DNA of 64,000 nt from Lineus longissimus. Taxonomy: Eukaryota > Nemertea > Pilidiophora > Heteronemertea > Lineidae. Shown here one piece after another: positions 27,859 to 40,129 of the stretch. Each line of letters opens with the position of its first letter. Within the stretch, counting starts at the first letter, position 1. The notes beneath the pieces are model-generated. The model had not been told where the DNA came from, did no database searches, and worked only from the letters and a program-made list of their open reading frames with translations. Where the stretch lies: positions 7,194,001-7,258,000 of the forward strand of contig NC_088321.1 in NCBI RefSeq assembly GCF_910592395.1, in the 5' to 3' direction. The position numbers and the translations under genes were made by a program.

Positions 27859-28145
27859 TGGACTGGTACAGGTTGGAACTGAACATTGAATATGCTGGTG
27901 GTGACGCTTTCTGATGAGAAGTTGGTCGTGACTGATGCAGTATCCTTGGACTTGTCAACAGCATCGTTCAATCATTGCTCTCTGAGCTGCCTTGATTCTG
28001 TACTTACCCAAATACTAAGACCAAATGCCTGTTGACTGTGCTTTAAGAGAGACTGGCGCCATGCCTAGAGATATGACTGACCCCTATTGGCAAATTTGTA
28101 TGACTTTATCTTGCCTACCTAGCTGCTGCCTATAGTCTCCCTTTA
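26867..28145. mobile_element. Possible TIR element, ~67-bp inverted ends
   Basis: 26867-26935 (TAAAGGGGCACTATTGCTAG...) matches the reverse complement of 28079-28145 (TTAAAGGGAGACTATAGGCA...), sharing CAGCTAGGTAGGCA and AATAGGGGTC or GATAGGGGTC. The 3' tip carries TTAA; the 5' tip has GATA at the same place. A degraded piggyBac-like TTAA target is possible but unproven. Confidence 0.4.
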
Positions 28146-28383
28146 ACTGCAGAACACTTCAAAGTCGATAAAATGCCATGTTCCACCTTTTAATGTGTTC
28201 AGACCGCCATTTTCAAAATAATCAAATCAGGACACTGCCTTCTAGTCTCATAATAAATTTTGCTTTCCTCAATAATAACATTTCTTCTTCTTCAATGCTT
28301 TCATCATTCCAAACTTCTCCTCCTCCGACTTTTACAGGGGTACAGTCATGGCAATCAAAACCCAAATACTGAGACCAAATGCC

Positions 28384-28445
28384 TGTTGACTGTGCTTTAA
28401 GAGAGACTGGCGCCATGCCTAGTCTCTCTTAAAGCACAGTCAACA
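28384..28445. repeat. Perfect 25-bp hairpin, 12-nt loop
   Basis: TGTTGACTGTGCTTTAAGAG plus AGACT (28384-28408) is followed by a 12-nt loop and its exact reverse complement (28421-28445). The left arm and the loop's start also occur unpaired at about 28029-28075. The right arm therefore looks like an added inverted copy. Confidence 0.85.
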
Positions 28446-28449
28446 GACA

Positions 28450-31230
28450 CCAACCCCCTCAGACTCAGAAACCACAAACGCCCAACCCTTCCTGCTACCT
28501 TAATACTTCTGGATGGTGACCTTTGAGAACTCCCCTTGTGGTCTCAGTCAGGGTCTTTATGAATTCAACACAATTGATTGATGGTTCTGTTACAATGACT
28601 AGCATAACACCCGTGGCACGGGTTGTTTTAGGGTGTTGGCTTACTGTGGGGTTGGGGCAATTTGGGTGAAATGAAATGATATGTCTGTGATGTTGTCTTG
28701 ATTTTGATGATTGGGACAATCTAGGTGATATGGGTTGATTGGTCTGAGGGGTTGTGACCGGAAAATCCACTCCATTTTTAGGAACTATTTCGCGAATGGT
28801 GAAGAGGCAATGACTGAAGTTACGAACTTAGTAAAACAAATGCCGCGAGCCTATCGGGTGGCAGCACCAGACGGAGGAAGTAGTTCGCCTAGGGTTTTTT
28901 CGAAACCCTCCGCACGGACTCCACTCGTTCCGGAACACTCACTTACTTGTTAATCTGCAGTGGATAGCCTGTTTTTATTGCAGTAAAGAAATGTTAATCG
29001 GGATTTTATATCATATTTTATTTTTGCCCCGGGTATTCATAAAGGGAGCTGTGCGCTACATTGCGCCCAGTGCTTGGGTCGGGTGAGGCGGTTTTGTTAT
29101 TATGTGACGTGTATCACGTGATGAATTCCCATACGGTACTTCGAAAAATTAAGAGCGATTAACAACGTGAGGTGAAAGAGCACGACCAAAATAAAGGGGG
29201 GAAATTGCGGAGATGGATGAATGCTTTAAACATATAGTGGCCCCAATACTTTCCCGGCTTATTTTTGTATAATCCCACACTTTTGGTTTAATAGATGACC
29301 TCATATGCAATCAGACCTGCTGAAATGGCCCTTTATGTTAATGAGTATGCCCATATATAGAAAGAACAACAAATGCTATTTCTCCGAGATCGCTGCAAAG
29401 TTTACCCATTTAACCCGGCGAGGACCATCTCCATATCAACCACGACTTTCAGAAAAGTTTCGAGGTCATCCGATCTGAACTGACGGAGGAGATGTGTGAC
29501 AAACTATTTCAGCTCTCCGTCCATTATAGTAGTGATATGCAGAGGGCTGTTCAAGGGCTTTCTGTTGCAACTGATTTTCAAACAAACCTAACATGTCAAT
29601 GATTCAACCGGATTTGAATTTTGAATGAGCACACGAATGTAGGAAGTGTTCATAGAAACCCATCAAATACATAGTCATGTTCACGATAGGACATCTGATA
29701 TTGATTAATTTCACTGTATAATTGCACGACCTTTGGTCAACACGAGCTCGTTCATGAAGGATTGGGGGTCTTTATCAAAGATATTGAAAGATATTATAAT
29801 TAAATTGAGATTAAGTACAACATATATATATATGACCAACTAAATATACCATACTCCCACAGGGCTGAAAACCGCATTCAAATATCTTATCTTATCTCTG
29901 TGATATTTTTTAAAAAGGTGGACATTTTCTATCTGGTAGGACTGTACATAATGGAATCAATTTATATCGGTTTGCAGGCAATTCATGCGCTATAAATCTC
30001 ATCCTATCTTTGTGAAGAGGACCTCACTCGCTTTTCTGATGAACTGTTCTACACCTACAGATGGCTGAAGAAAGAGGGGCAGCTTAAACATACACGAACA
30101 GTCGACAGGACAATCCTAATAGAAAAGTGCGATGGTATCAAGCACCGGACAAACGACGGATAGACCTCGATGCCATAATCACTGTGCCGGCATACACACA
30201 TTCTGATTCCCCAATTACTCCCCGTCCTTGATCACTGCAATCGCCCCCTCAAGGAGACACCACCGGCAGCCCGTTCCCAGCTAGGAACGAGTCCATGACT
30301 GAAAGACCAAAGGGACAACCAAGGACAACCAAGGATAAACAAGAAGACCGTCTGAAATACCATCTCCGCAAGCACCGAGACAAAAGAAGTTTTCGCCCGA
30401 GAAGTAATATCGTTCTCACAATAAGCCAACTCACCCGCATCAGCCAACCTACCCGACCCCGCCGGGCCGGGCGCGCGCGTATAATCGATACGTAGTTTCG
30501 CGCGCTTTTGGTATGAATAATGTTCTGATTCCCTAGGCCACACCTCTTTCATGGTATTCTCTCTACTGTGAAAACTTGTTGGTAAAGTTATTACAAGTCC
30601 ATTAATTGTAATACATGTACATGTTTTTTGGGTAAAGAAGTTTGCCGCCGGGCAAAGTAATGAAGAAAGGACGAACAACACAAGTTCCGAGTGTCTTTCT
30701 TCCTACAAGTACAATCACTTCATTTTTCAATGAGCCGCCGTGTTCTCTTATTCTATGTGGATCTGTGATTGACCTCCCAGTCGTGTCTTGTTTTCACGGT
30801 GGTTCTTTTTCCAAAACGTTAAAATAGATTATCAAAAACGATTAATTCCCAATGGATTTTATCACTTAGACTCATTCGAAGGAGGCCTTGCAATCATGAT
30901 CAGTGTTCAGTGGGGGGTTTGCGTTTCATCATATCACTGTGCATGCAGTACGCAGTGTTTTATTTCTAGGACCTCGAAAGAAGGAATGTTAACCCGGGTT
31001 TACTTTTTTTCTCTCATCCCAAGACATTTATGTAAGTGGTGTCATCAATGCAACACGCACAACACAAGCTCTGCCTGGTCTACTATATAACCACCCACAA
31101 ATGTAAAATATAAATATGTTTTATCATAGAGCTTCCTGCTTTTTTCCCCTTAAATTGTGGTTTTAAGCTATTGCATAGGTAGCCAAATGTCTTGATCACA
31201 CGTACAATGTACTGGTTATGCTCATTTTGA
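28450..31230. other. Unassigned sequence, no gene recognised
   Basis: A minus ORF at 30232-30681 and a plus ORF at 30295-30495 overlap each other. Neither shows a domain or splice context I trust. A CG-rich GGGCCGGGCGCGCGCG patch lies near 30463-30480. Confidence 0.3.
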
Positions 31231-31238
31231 CCGCATAT

Positions 31239-31844
31239 ACCGGTGGGCAGAAAATGCATGCTGATTTCGGTCTGCAGACCGGGGATTTTCTGAAGGCTCA
31301 ATAGAATTTAGGTTCGTATCTTAAGGGACCACCTCAGCAGCTGTTTTGTGGTTTGAAGGGAACTAATTGCCCATGGTTATACAACATTATAAACAACATG
31401 ACTGGCCACTAAATATAAATAGCATTGATAAGGGGATTGCTCCAAACTATACTGTTAGAACATTGTATTGCATCTTGACACACCATGTCCCGATACTGAA
31501 AATAATAAAACTACAGACTGACTGTCAAAACGATGGGATCATTAGAATTTTAGGGAGTGTTAGAAATTATAAGACAAATACTGTAGTGTCATTTTCGATC
31601 GCCCGGTCGTTATCATCCTCGAAAATACAGAGTGAGTCTATTCACACCTGCAAATGACTATCTGAGATGATCCACACGTAATTGTGACTATCATTGTAAG
31701 AATACTGATTAACATAGTGGGCACAAAGCAACTGTTAAGATAGTCCCTTAGAGCCCTAACATTTATAAACGCAATTCTATTGACTCTCTTGAAAAAAAAT
31801 CCTCGGCTTGAAGACCGAGATCAGCATGCATTTTCTGCCCACCG
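31239..31844. mobile_element. hAT-like MITE with 8-bp target duplication
   Basis: The element is 606 bp with ~75-bp inverted ends (CGGTGGGCAGAAAATGCATG onward), each arm containing an internal hairpin (CGGTCTGCAGACCG; CTCGGTCTTCAAGCCGAG). An identical CCGCATAT flanks it at 31231-31238 and 31845-31852. Eight-bp duplications are characteristic of hAT transposons. No transposase is present. Confidence 0.65.
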
Positions 31845-31859
31845 CCGCATATGCCTTTC

Positions 31860-32880
31860 TTGTAAACTGTATAAAATTTACTGCAATGACTCTTATGATA
31901 GTACGTACATTTACCAATTCTAAGAAATTGGCATCCAACTAGCGAATATTCTATTATGCTGTCACCAACAATACTCGTCTGCGAAATTAGTCATGTTAGT
32001 ATGATGTGTCTGCGCAGTTAGACGAATCAATACCATTCCACATCATTTCTAAAGATACCAACACCCTTGTCTCATATGATCGATGGAACACAGAATATAA
32101 TATTTCCTATTGTGTTTACCTATATTTTGAAAAATGATTATCTTCCAACTCACTTCCCATTTAAGATGAAATGTTTTCATAAAGACACTCATGCATACGG
32201 CCAATTCAAGGTAGGTTATGTTCACAATGCAACAACATGTCATTTATACCACAATTAGTGTTACCATGAATCGTGGCACAGTCTCTGAACGATTCTTTTT
32301 CCTCAAAATGTATCATCATCTATCTCTGTGAAACCTCATCCAAAACAGAAAATATTAATTCTTCTTCTTGCAAAACTCACCACAACTTTACACACAGACC
32401 GTCATTCAACCCTTAGCTTTCATTACAATCAATTTCACTACTCATCCCCAACTACGTAAACAATCCATTTCACCAAACCGACATGATCGATTAGTCACGA
32501 CCTGCCAACCGACCAAAAACAGACTTATATCATTTAAGATCATGCTCAGACTCCTCTCCTCTATTTCTTTGTATCCGTTCTCTTTCGTACCACACCAACC
32601 ACTCACATGCACCGGGCTAAACCGACAAACATCTTTCCAACGACTTCAATATCCTACACCAATCATCACTCATCATACCCCAATGATAAAAACTAAAAAC
32701 TCACTCAATAGCTGACCTCCTGTTCACGCTCACGTTTTTACCATTTCTCCTTTGATCATTTTTCCAAAATGTCCATTGCGTTGAACTAGCAGACAACCAG
32801 ACTACTCACATTAAACGGAATTCCTCGCGAATGTAACTGCAGGCTATGCCAATACAAACGCATCTCCACTACTAATCGAC
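31860..32880. other. AT-rich flank, possible 5' region of the non-LTR element
   Basis: A 115-codon open frame at 32368-32715 immediately precedes the non-LTR element below and may belong to its 5' region. No domain is recognised in it. Confidence 0.3.
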
Positions 32881-32889
32881 CTTGCCAAA

Positions 32890-32931
32890 CTTATACTCCT
32901 TTCTGGCGACATCGAACTAAACACCGGTGTA
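32890..32931 (+). other. Degenerate 2A-like motif
   Basis: The frame reads LILLSGDIELNTGV. Translational 2A sequences end D(V/I)ExNPGP, and several marine non-LTR elements carry LLxSGDIExNPGP near an ORF start (family knowledge). Here Pro-Gly-Pro has become Thr-Gly-Val, so the skip site should be inactive. Confidence 0.5.
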
Positions 32932-34970
32932 AAAGAAATGCAAGTCCCCCCGGATTCAAAGAGCGGTCCTTTTGTTAAAGTGAATAACGTCGCCGAGTTC
33001 ATTTGTTGAAGATTATGTAGCTAACCCTAACCAAACCATTAACCACATTCGTTGACAATACACAGCTATTGTACGGGGTCCTGCACTCCTAGGACGTCCA
33101 TTCCTTTTACACCGGCCCCAAGCTTTTCTCAATCAACATAAACAACCTACGAAGCAAAATTGACAACCTTTCCGCGGAACTGCCACCTGACATCGATATA
33201 CTTTGTATAACGGCAACCAAATTTGTCAACACCAAACAACTCACCAAACCTCCCACAGCGTATCCCTAATTGACCCAATAATCATGATATTGTAGGACAA
33301 CCGGACGTTTACTCGGAGGTAAAGGTCCTTCCCCAGGGATAATAAGCAACAATTGTCCCACCGAAGTTATCATATATTGAAAACAATTCCCAAAATTCGC
33401 AATCAAATGACCAATCTAGCAATACAGCAGAGCAAACTGGAACGACCTGAGACACAAATTGTCCACATTGACTGGCACGACTAGCTAAACACAGCCAACC
33501 TCAAACACAGTGGTAAAAGACTCCGATCACATCCATCCTACTAGAAACTAGCAAAATGCACCCCCCCCCCCCCCCTCAAACGGATCACATTTTCCTCAAA
33601 CGACGAAAATTGGATCACGGCGGAAATCAAACTCGAAAGAGCTAAAAGAAACAAGCTTTTTGGGGAATACAAAAGAAATCGGAGCTCATAACTCGAACAC
33701 CTTCAAAAAACAGCAAAACCATATCACATCATTAATCTAAAAGGCGAAGCACCCACCTATCATCAGTAACTGGCAAATTGAAGAATGGTAAGAAAGACAA
33801 GGATTGGTGGAAACTAGACAGAAGTGTCTGCGGTTCAGGTATATAAGGGAAGCAAAAATCCATCCCTGTACGTCAACCGCTCTTCCATTAACGACCCTAC
33901 AGCCAAAGCCAACATCCTAAACACACATTTTGTCCATATCCGTAACGTCAACGAATTGCATATACACCTCCCTAACCTTATTATGCCATTCAAGCGGTCC
34001 CTACAGATGAAAACAAATTCCAAGATCCATCGAAAAAAGCAAATATTATCCCGGTATTCAAGAAAGCCGACGGGCGCGACAAAATCTAAAGTATAGATCA
34101 ATATCTCTTCTCGATCTCAGCGTCGTCGGAAAACTATTTAGAAAATAGTCCACAACCATGTATACAATCACATCCGCTCCATCTCAAAGAACAAATCAAA
34201 GTTCCTTGCAAATCACTCTGCAGCTCCTTGAAATCGAACACCAAATTCTCTTTTGCGATATAGCCAAGGCTTTTGACAAAACTTCTCGTAAGGGAATCGT
34301 GTCGAAACTTCACCAATATAGCATTCGGGGAAAATTCTCATCCTGGTTTACAAGCTACCTCCAAAACAGACAGCAAAGGGTAGTAATTGATGTGATAGCA
34401 TCCGAGTGGCTACAAGTCAACGCCGGTTGCATTCCTCAGCCCCCTCATGTTCCTGGTATACGTAACTGATGTTTCGGAAGACACAAATGGTAGAACGAGA
34501 CTTTTTGCCGACGTCACATCTGACAGATCTATACCAGGGTGCACACCAGAAATACAAAAGGACATAAACTATTCGCATTGGGGGTATACCAAATGGGCTA
34601 TAACATACAATGCGATGAATACAGTATATACATGGTGATGATCAGACGAATCATACCCTCGGTAATCCACTGTCACCTCGTGAACGTCGAAATAAAAAAG
34701 TTCTTACCTATGAACATCTCAGATAGACTTTCATTAACAAAGGAACCTCAGACTATTCCGTCTATCGTGTCGACAGCAAACGCAGATATGGGAATACTCC
34801 AAAACATCAAATACAAAACACATACACAAACAAACCCTATACAAGACATTCATAAGAAGTTGGCAGAATATTCCACCGCGCGCCTTCCGATGTTCTACAA
34901 TATCTTGACGGGGCTTGCTCAAACGTATCTCAAGGATCTCATATCAGAATTTACCGCCAATTAGACAACA
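32890..34970 (+). pseudogene. Decayed APE-type non-LTR retrotransposon (CR1-like)
   Basis: Recognisable pieces in order: a 2A-like motif (32890-32931), an endonuclease start (FSININNLRSKIDNLSAELP near 33125), and an RT N-terminal segment (LYVNRSSINDPTAKANILNT near 33855). Then come RT motif A (FCDIAKAFDK, 34252-34280), LHQYSIRGKFSSWFTSYL and QNRQQRVVIDV, a damaged motif C (RLFADVTS in place of F.DD, ~34500), and the C-terminal AQTYLKDLI (~34918-34945). Many stops and shifts. The order and motifs fit the CR1/L2-like group of endonuclease-bearing elements. A 17-18-base C run at about 33557 interrupts it. Confidence 0.65.
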
Positions 34971-35189
34971 TCATAACACGCGTACACCGACAAAAAGTAA
35001 CATAATTTACTTGCCGGACAAACAGCCTATATACAAGTTATTTCCCATTTACAATTCGCAACTGGAATGCTCTTGATTTTTCAAAGTGCCAGGTATTGAA
35101 TCAACCTCATTCTGTCCAATGGACGTCCCCGTAAGTGCACCCCGCTTTCTACTCTCATGTCCAAATTTCGATAACAAGCGACACTCGCT

Positions 35190-37660
35190 CATAGACTTTT
35201 TTATAGCGTCAAAGAAGAGCTGACCCTAACCTGCGATTCATCGAAAAGTGGCATTGAAGCTGCTTGCTTACAACACGGGAAGTTAGTCGTTTTTGCATAA
35301 AGAGCAATGTCGGGCGCAGAAACACGATATGCGAATATCGAAAAGGAACTGATGGCGGTCGTCTTTACCTCTTCCATGTTTCACAATTATATTTACGAAG
35401 CGACGTAATAATAGAAACAGACCACATGCCGTTGTGGTAGCTATTACAAGAAACACACTCGCCGCAGCACCGGCGAAGCTGCAACGCTTACTCCTTGGAT
35501 AAAAGATATATCAGTTTGACATGGTATTCAAAACAGGAAAGGCACTGCAACTGGCTGACACTCTTTTACGCGCGGCTTCTCAATCCAGCAGATGTAAACC
35601 CAGATCAGCGATCAAATGACTGTGATGATCTCACAGTTGTTCCGATTAGCGACAATAAACTTGAGGAACTAATGCAAGCTACTGCTGATGATCGCATTCT
35701 ACAGAAGTAGAGTACGTGGCGGGATGGTCAGACCATGACAGGGAAATCGCACCGAAGGCAACACATTACCATACTTTTCTTTTAGCGACAAACTGCTTGT
35801 CGATAATGGTATTGTTTTCAAAGGACAGAAAAAAATAATTGTTGCCATCAATCTTCAGCAGGCACATGAACTTCTCATAAGTGACAGATAATGCAGGCGC
35901 AGTATAATAAAGGATGGATCGGAACTTTTTCCATGTTGAAAAAATGCCTTGCAGCTATCATCCGCGTGCAATCTGGACAGCGATCGTGTTGCAGAAGTGA
36001 GCCTTACCCTTGCTTCACAGAGCCCAGTTTTTTTTCTTTATGGCATACTTGCCAAGCTCTAAATATCCTGCAAGCATCTATTATGGAGTACGTGGATTAT
36101 CCATTCGAAATTTGCGCATTTTACGGCTCCACCGGTGAAATAGCGATTATTGGGGTACCTAAATGCGTAAATGAGTTGTGAAATAACCCCCAATGCGACA
36201 TCCTGTTAAAAAGTTACGTGTCTTGAGTCCTTTAATTGCCGAAAAGAACGACTGTTTCCTATCCCTGTTAGTAACTCGTGTTCGGGCCCAACTCCAAATG
36301 AAGTGGACTCTCTTTCCGACAATACAACCCGCGCTATGAGCAAAGCCACCGAACTGACCATCCCAAAAAGGAATTCCCGTGAACGACGCCGTCCTCACTG
36401 GAATGACAATCTTAAATCTCTCAACGAAAACATGCTACTCGCTAGGCACGAGTGGCTCAAAGCTGGTATATCGGGCGACCCCAAACTTAACCGAACGTAT
36501 AACATGTGTGAGGTACAAGCGGAAAAGCGCATATTTCGTGCAGAACTTAGACATTTAATGAAGAATTGTTGAGAATGAATTTTACAACAGTCTGAACTCT
36601 GCTGTTGAACTTGACCACGGCCTTTTACGGAAACTGGTGAAAAGGCATCGGCGTCCTCCGCCATCGGCACCTCCGCCAAAGTGATTCGATGATACAACTT
36701 ACTATTACTCTGCTGATTTCAGCAATAGGTGCGGGCTGAGTACTTCGAAAATATCTTTAAAGACTAGACAATACGTCCGGTAAGACAACTGTGAAGAACT
36801 TGAATCTCACTTTGCCAGATTTAGTACACCATGTGGTAGTAACCGATCCCGGACCGCCACCCCGGTCTAAATAATTCAAGGATTTCTGTAGTGCTTGGAA
36901 CTTTAAACACTACGAGCAGCCCTTACTTCCATTCTAGCAATGGCCAGGCGAAGCGTTCAAAGCGTCTGTTAAGAACATCTCACAGGGATCATACTGACTT
37001 TTGCATGAACTTGTTAAATTGGTGGAATACTCCTATTGACTCTGTGCTCGGCTGTCAAGCGCAGCAAAATTTGTCTAAGTGCACGCGCTCAACGCTTCCC
37101 ACAGCTGAAGGCCCTGCTTGAGCCACAAGTACTAGACACCAAGATAATTCATAAATGCCTATCTGAGAACTCCGTCAAAATTCAAGGATATCCGTGGACA
37201 AATCATCCAAACTTTTGACACATTTGGTCCAAGGTAATAATGTCTGCATTCAGAGCGACAACAAGGATATGACAAGGGTGAGAGATTCACAAGGAGAGCG
37301 GACTAATTCGGATCTTATTATGTCCGATCTAAACCAGGAGGATTCCAGTACCAGAGGAACCGCAAACATCTCTTGAAAGTGCCAGGTTTTGGTAACATTA
37401 AAGATAGCAATTTTCCGCAGCATCACGCAGTCATTGCCATCCGTGCCACTATAAACTCCAAAAGCTCATCAGACTGACGCAGGACATCCATCAATTACCT
37501 CACAGACTTCCAGTCCGAGACCTCCAGAATCCGCAACTCCGGCAACAGCGCAGGAGCTAAAATACTCTTTAATTCGCGGAAGTGGATTATAGCAGATCAC
37601 AGCAGAGTCGTTGGTAGATGTTGACCCCAGTGCTTTGAAAATGGATGAACCCAATTAAAT
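35190..37660 (+). pseudogene. Decayed Ty3/Gypsy-type pol (RNase H to integrase), interrupted
   Basis: RNase H-like sequence at 35210-35580 reads LTLTCDSSKSGIEAACLQHG, SGAETRYANIEKELMAVVF, PAKLQRLLLG, and YQFDMVFKTGKALQLADTLL. Integrase-like remnants follow: VDYPFEICAFYGSTGEIAI (~36088-36145), TSSPYFHSSNGQA with LLNWWNTPIDSVLG (~36908-37065), then LPTAEGPA and EPQVLDT. A tail with TDAGHPSITSQTSSPRPP lies near 37470. Stops and shifts are abundant. The RT core is missing. 36250-36750 belongs to a non-LTR element lodged in the integrase region. Confidence 0.65.
36250..36750 (+). pseudogene. Non-LTR ORF2 fragment inside the Gypsy integrase
   Basis: The frame at 36303-36572 reads RPHWNDNLKSLNENMLLARH, then EWLKAGISGD and EKRIFRAELRHLMKNC, continuing in another frame as NEFYNSLNSAVELDH. 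It corresponds to the endonuclease-RT linker of the element at 60.6-63.5 kb (RPYWNDCLKD, RHAWVLAGRPS, SKRLFRAEMRRLNEKLEEQF). Same family, more decayed. Confidence 0.6.
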
Positions 37661-39149
37661 GGATGTACCCAATTAAAGCCAATGATGGTCACAAGAGCAT
37701 GAAATACAGAGGACTCTGCTGATTTGAACATGCAAGTCTCTTCTTAGTGTGATGAGGCATTGAGCATGTTGAGTGTTTTATTTGGTGTTGGCTCAAGCTA
37801 TCAATGGCTACCAAACATGGGACAAAAGTCGGAATTATTCTCGAAAAATGTCAGTGAAATGTCGACAGAGATGGTTAAAACTTGGTGAAAGATGCATTTT
37901 TGTCAATTTTACTCGTTTTAATAGACTAGTGTTAATTTCAAACATTTTGCTCAACGGACACATTCTTTGTGACGATGAGATTCAAAATTTTATCAATCTA
38001 CCCTGCAGCCTATACCCTCGGCATACCCTCAAATATATTCCTAATCAAAACTCTGATCCATCCCATCGGGCATTATCCCCCCCCCCCCCCCGACATAGTA
38101 AACAAAAACGGAAACCCTGTAAACAGATCAGTTCGCCTTGTTTTGCAACCTTGCGGCTTTTATCTGCAAAATTATTGGGTGATATGAATAAAGACTAGCA
38201 ATGACTTTATCTAAACTAGGTCTTTCTGTACAAAATTAATGTAAAAGCACTAGCCATCGTCAAATGTAGGCCTATTGTTATGATAAAATGTACTGGACCT
38301 TCAGCTGGACACTTTGTAAAAATCTATCTAGCAATATTGACCATAAAAAAATTATTGTGTAGCAGAAAGAAAATCGCGTGCAAATATAGCGAATAGGTCA
38401 TGCTCGCCAAAATATTCTGGTGCGATTATCTCTTGCTTTTAGCTAGATTCGTTCGTGGCATTGTTTCTCTGTTTTTTTTTACAAAGGCAATGCATCTAGT
38501 AAGGCCCTATGTAGTTCTCCGCTTAGCAAATCATACGAAGAGGTGATTAAAAGAGACCCCGAGTACTAGTATATAATACCATGCGCAATTTGCATGGATA
38601 ACTATTACACCTAACAAACACAAATTATACACCTTTCCAGAAATGGGGCGCTGAGTGTCCGAAATAGTGATGTCATAAGGGGAAGCTAGGCCTTATGGCG
38701 GAGGGACAACGGAGATAGTCAACACACTTGAATGCCTTTAATGACGGACAAGGGGGAAAAAGTTAGTTCCAATGCAAACCACCAATTTCGGGAAGCATGT
38801 ATACATGTCTTGAATGACATCCACCCAATTATTGCCTAATATCTCATGTGCTATATGCTAATAATCAATACTCGACACATTGAGACATGTTAATAGTGGA
38901 TTTGAGTATTCCAAAGTCTTTCCATAGACAGGCCACACAAAAGCGCCAATAAGAGCTCTACTTCAAAATAGACAATTTTTGGTAAAAAATGTATTGATTC
39001 GTTACTGTAAATCTAAGGCCATGTCTAACAATTAGTGGCCTGATATTTCAGGACGTATTGTGAAAAGAAGAAACAAATAATTTTTTCCGAAAATGCATTA
39101 AAAAAACAACATGTATTTATGTTTTACCTCGGATGCATTGTGTATTTCA
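37661..39149. other. Unassigned sequence, no gene recognised
   Basis: A plus ORF (37773-38198) and its overlapping frame lack any domain, and a 13-14-base C run sits at about 38079-38092. The rest is AT-rich. Confidence 0.3.
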
Positions 39150-39888
39150 ATGAAACAACCAGGGGCCATTGTGCTCGCCGTAAAGATATTTGGCGGTTAG
39201 GAATTCATCCTGGTTAAGAAACATGACATGTATAGTATATAGGTCAAAACAAAGTCGGTATGACATTTGATGTATCCTTGCTCGGAGTACCTACCATAAA
39301 AAAATCATCGAAAACAAGTCACTAATAAGCGAGATATTGCACTTTTTACCTTTTTAGTTTTGGCCTCCTGGTGGCCAAGTCGAGAATCAGATCGGATCAA
39401 AATTCGGTGTGGGAGGTTACATGTGAGAGAGACATGTGCACCAAATTTCAAGTTAATAGCTTTAGTGGTTACGAAACGTGCCATAGTTACACCCAAACAG
39501 CCAATTTTTACCATTTGACCTCCATGACCTTGAAAATTAGGTCAAATCAAAACCTGTATTATATGTGATGTCTCTTGCTAGGAGAACCTACCATTTGTAT
39601 CGAAAACAAGTCACTCATAAGAGAGATATCACACTTTTCAGGTTTCCACTTCTGGCCCTCTGGTGGTCAAGTTAAGAATCAAATCGGACCGAAATTCACT
39701 GTCAGAGGTCACCTGACATTGGGGGTTATGTGTAAAAAGTTTCAAGTTCATAGCCCCAGTGGTTAAAAAACGTGTCACTGTTTTTGATACAGGATACAGA
39801 CGACGACCGACGACGGACGACGGACGACTGACGACTGACGACTGACGACGGACTGCGGTGTTGTATAGACTCCCCTACCTTGAGCCAA
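39150..39888. repeat. 'GTGACCTTGAAAAGTAGGTCA' family, copy 6
   Basis: The copy starts ACCAGGGGCCATTGTGCTCG and ends GACTCCCCTACCTTGAGCCAA. The subunit count is reduced to about two. One full core (39517, with CTCCATGACC instead of CTCTGTGACC) and a GAC/ACG-rich microsatellite at 39797-39851 are present. Confidence 0.75.
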
Positions 39889-40129
39889 AAGGTAAGGTGT
39901 TGAATCTTAAAACTGATCATCACACATACAGACAATACCAAAATTATTATGAGGGAACTTTCCAATTTTCAATGATAATAGCAAGCATAGATTAATCTAC
40001 GCTTAATACCAAGTATATATCCATATTTGCTGATACCAGTAATCTTATGTTAAAAGGCAGGCCAAGTTATAGTATAAAAGATCAGGAGTTGCGAGTAATT
40101 GGTCCTCAATAAATTTCGACTGGTTAATT

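Larger units (their letters stand above)
25133..29949. repeat. Inverted repeats ~100 bp long, 4.8 kb apart
   Basis: 25133-25230 (ATGTGCAGTCCTACCAGAAA onward) matches the reverse complement of 29853-29949 (outer tip ATGTACAGTCCTACCAGATA), both including GAATGCGGTTTT at the inner end. The arms face inward, so 25.1-29.95 kb could be one large TIR element. No transposase is readable inside and no clear target duplication is seen. Confidence 0.45.

Noticed and set aside
27909-27945. Second hammerhead-like CTGATGAG
   Set aside because: No GAAA follows at stem II distance and no stem I partner is present.
29101-29130. ACGTGTATCACGTGATG as a CRISPR-like or operator repeat
   Set aside because: Single occurrence. 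The window is eukaryotic and no spaced identical repeats exist anywhere in it.
30232-30681. Minus-strand 149-codon ORF
   Set aside because: Low-complexity composition, overlaps an opposing ORF in a GC-rich patch, no domain. Too weak to call.
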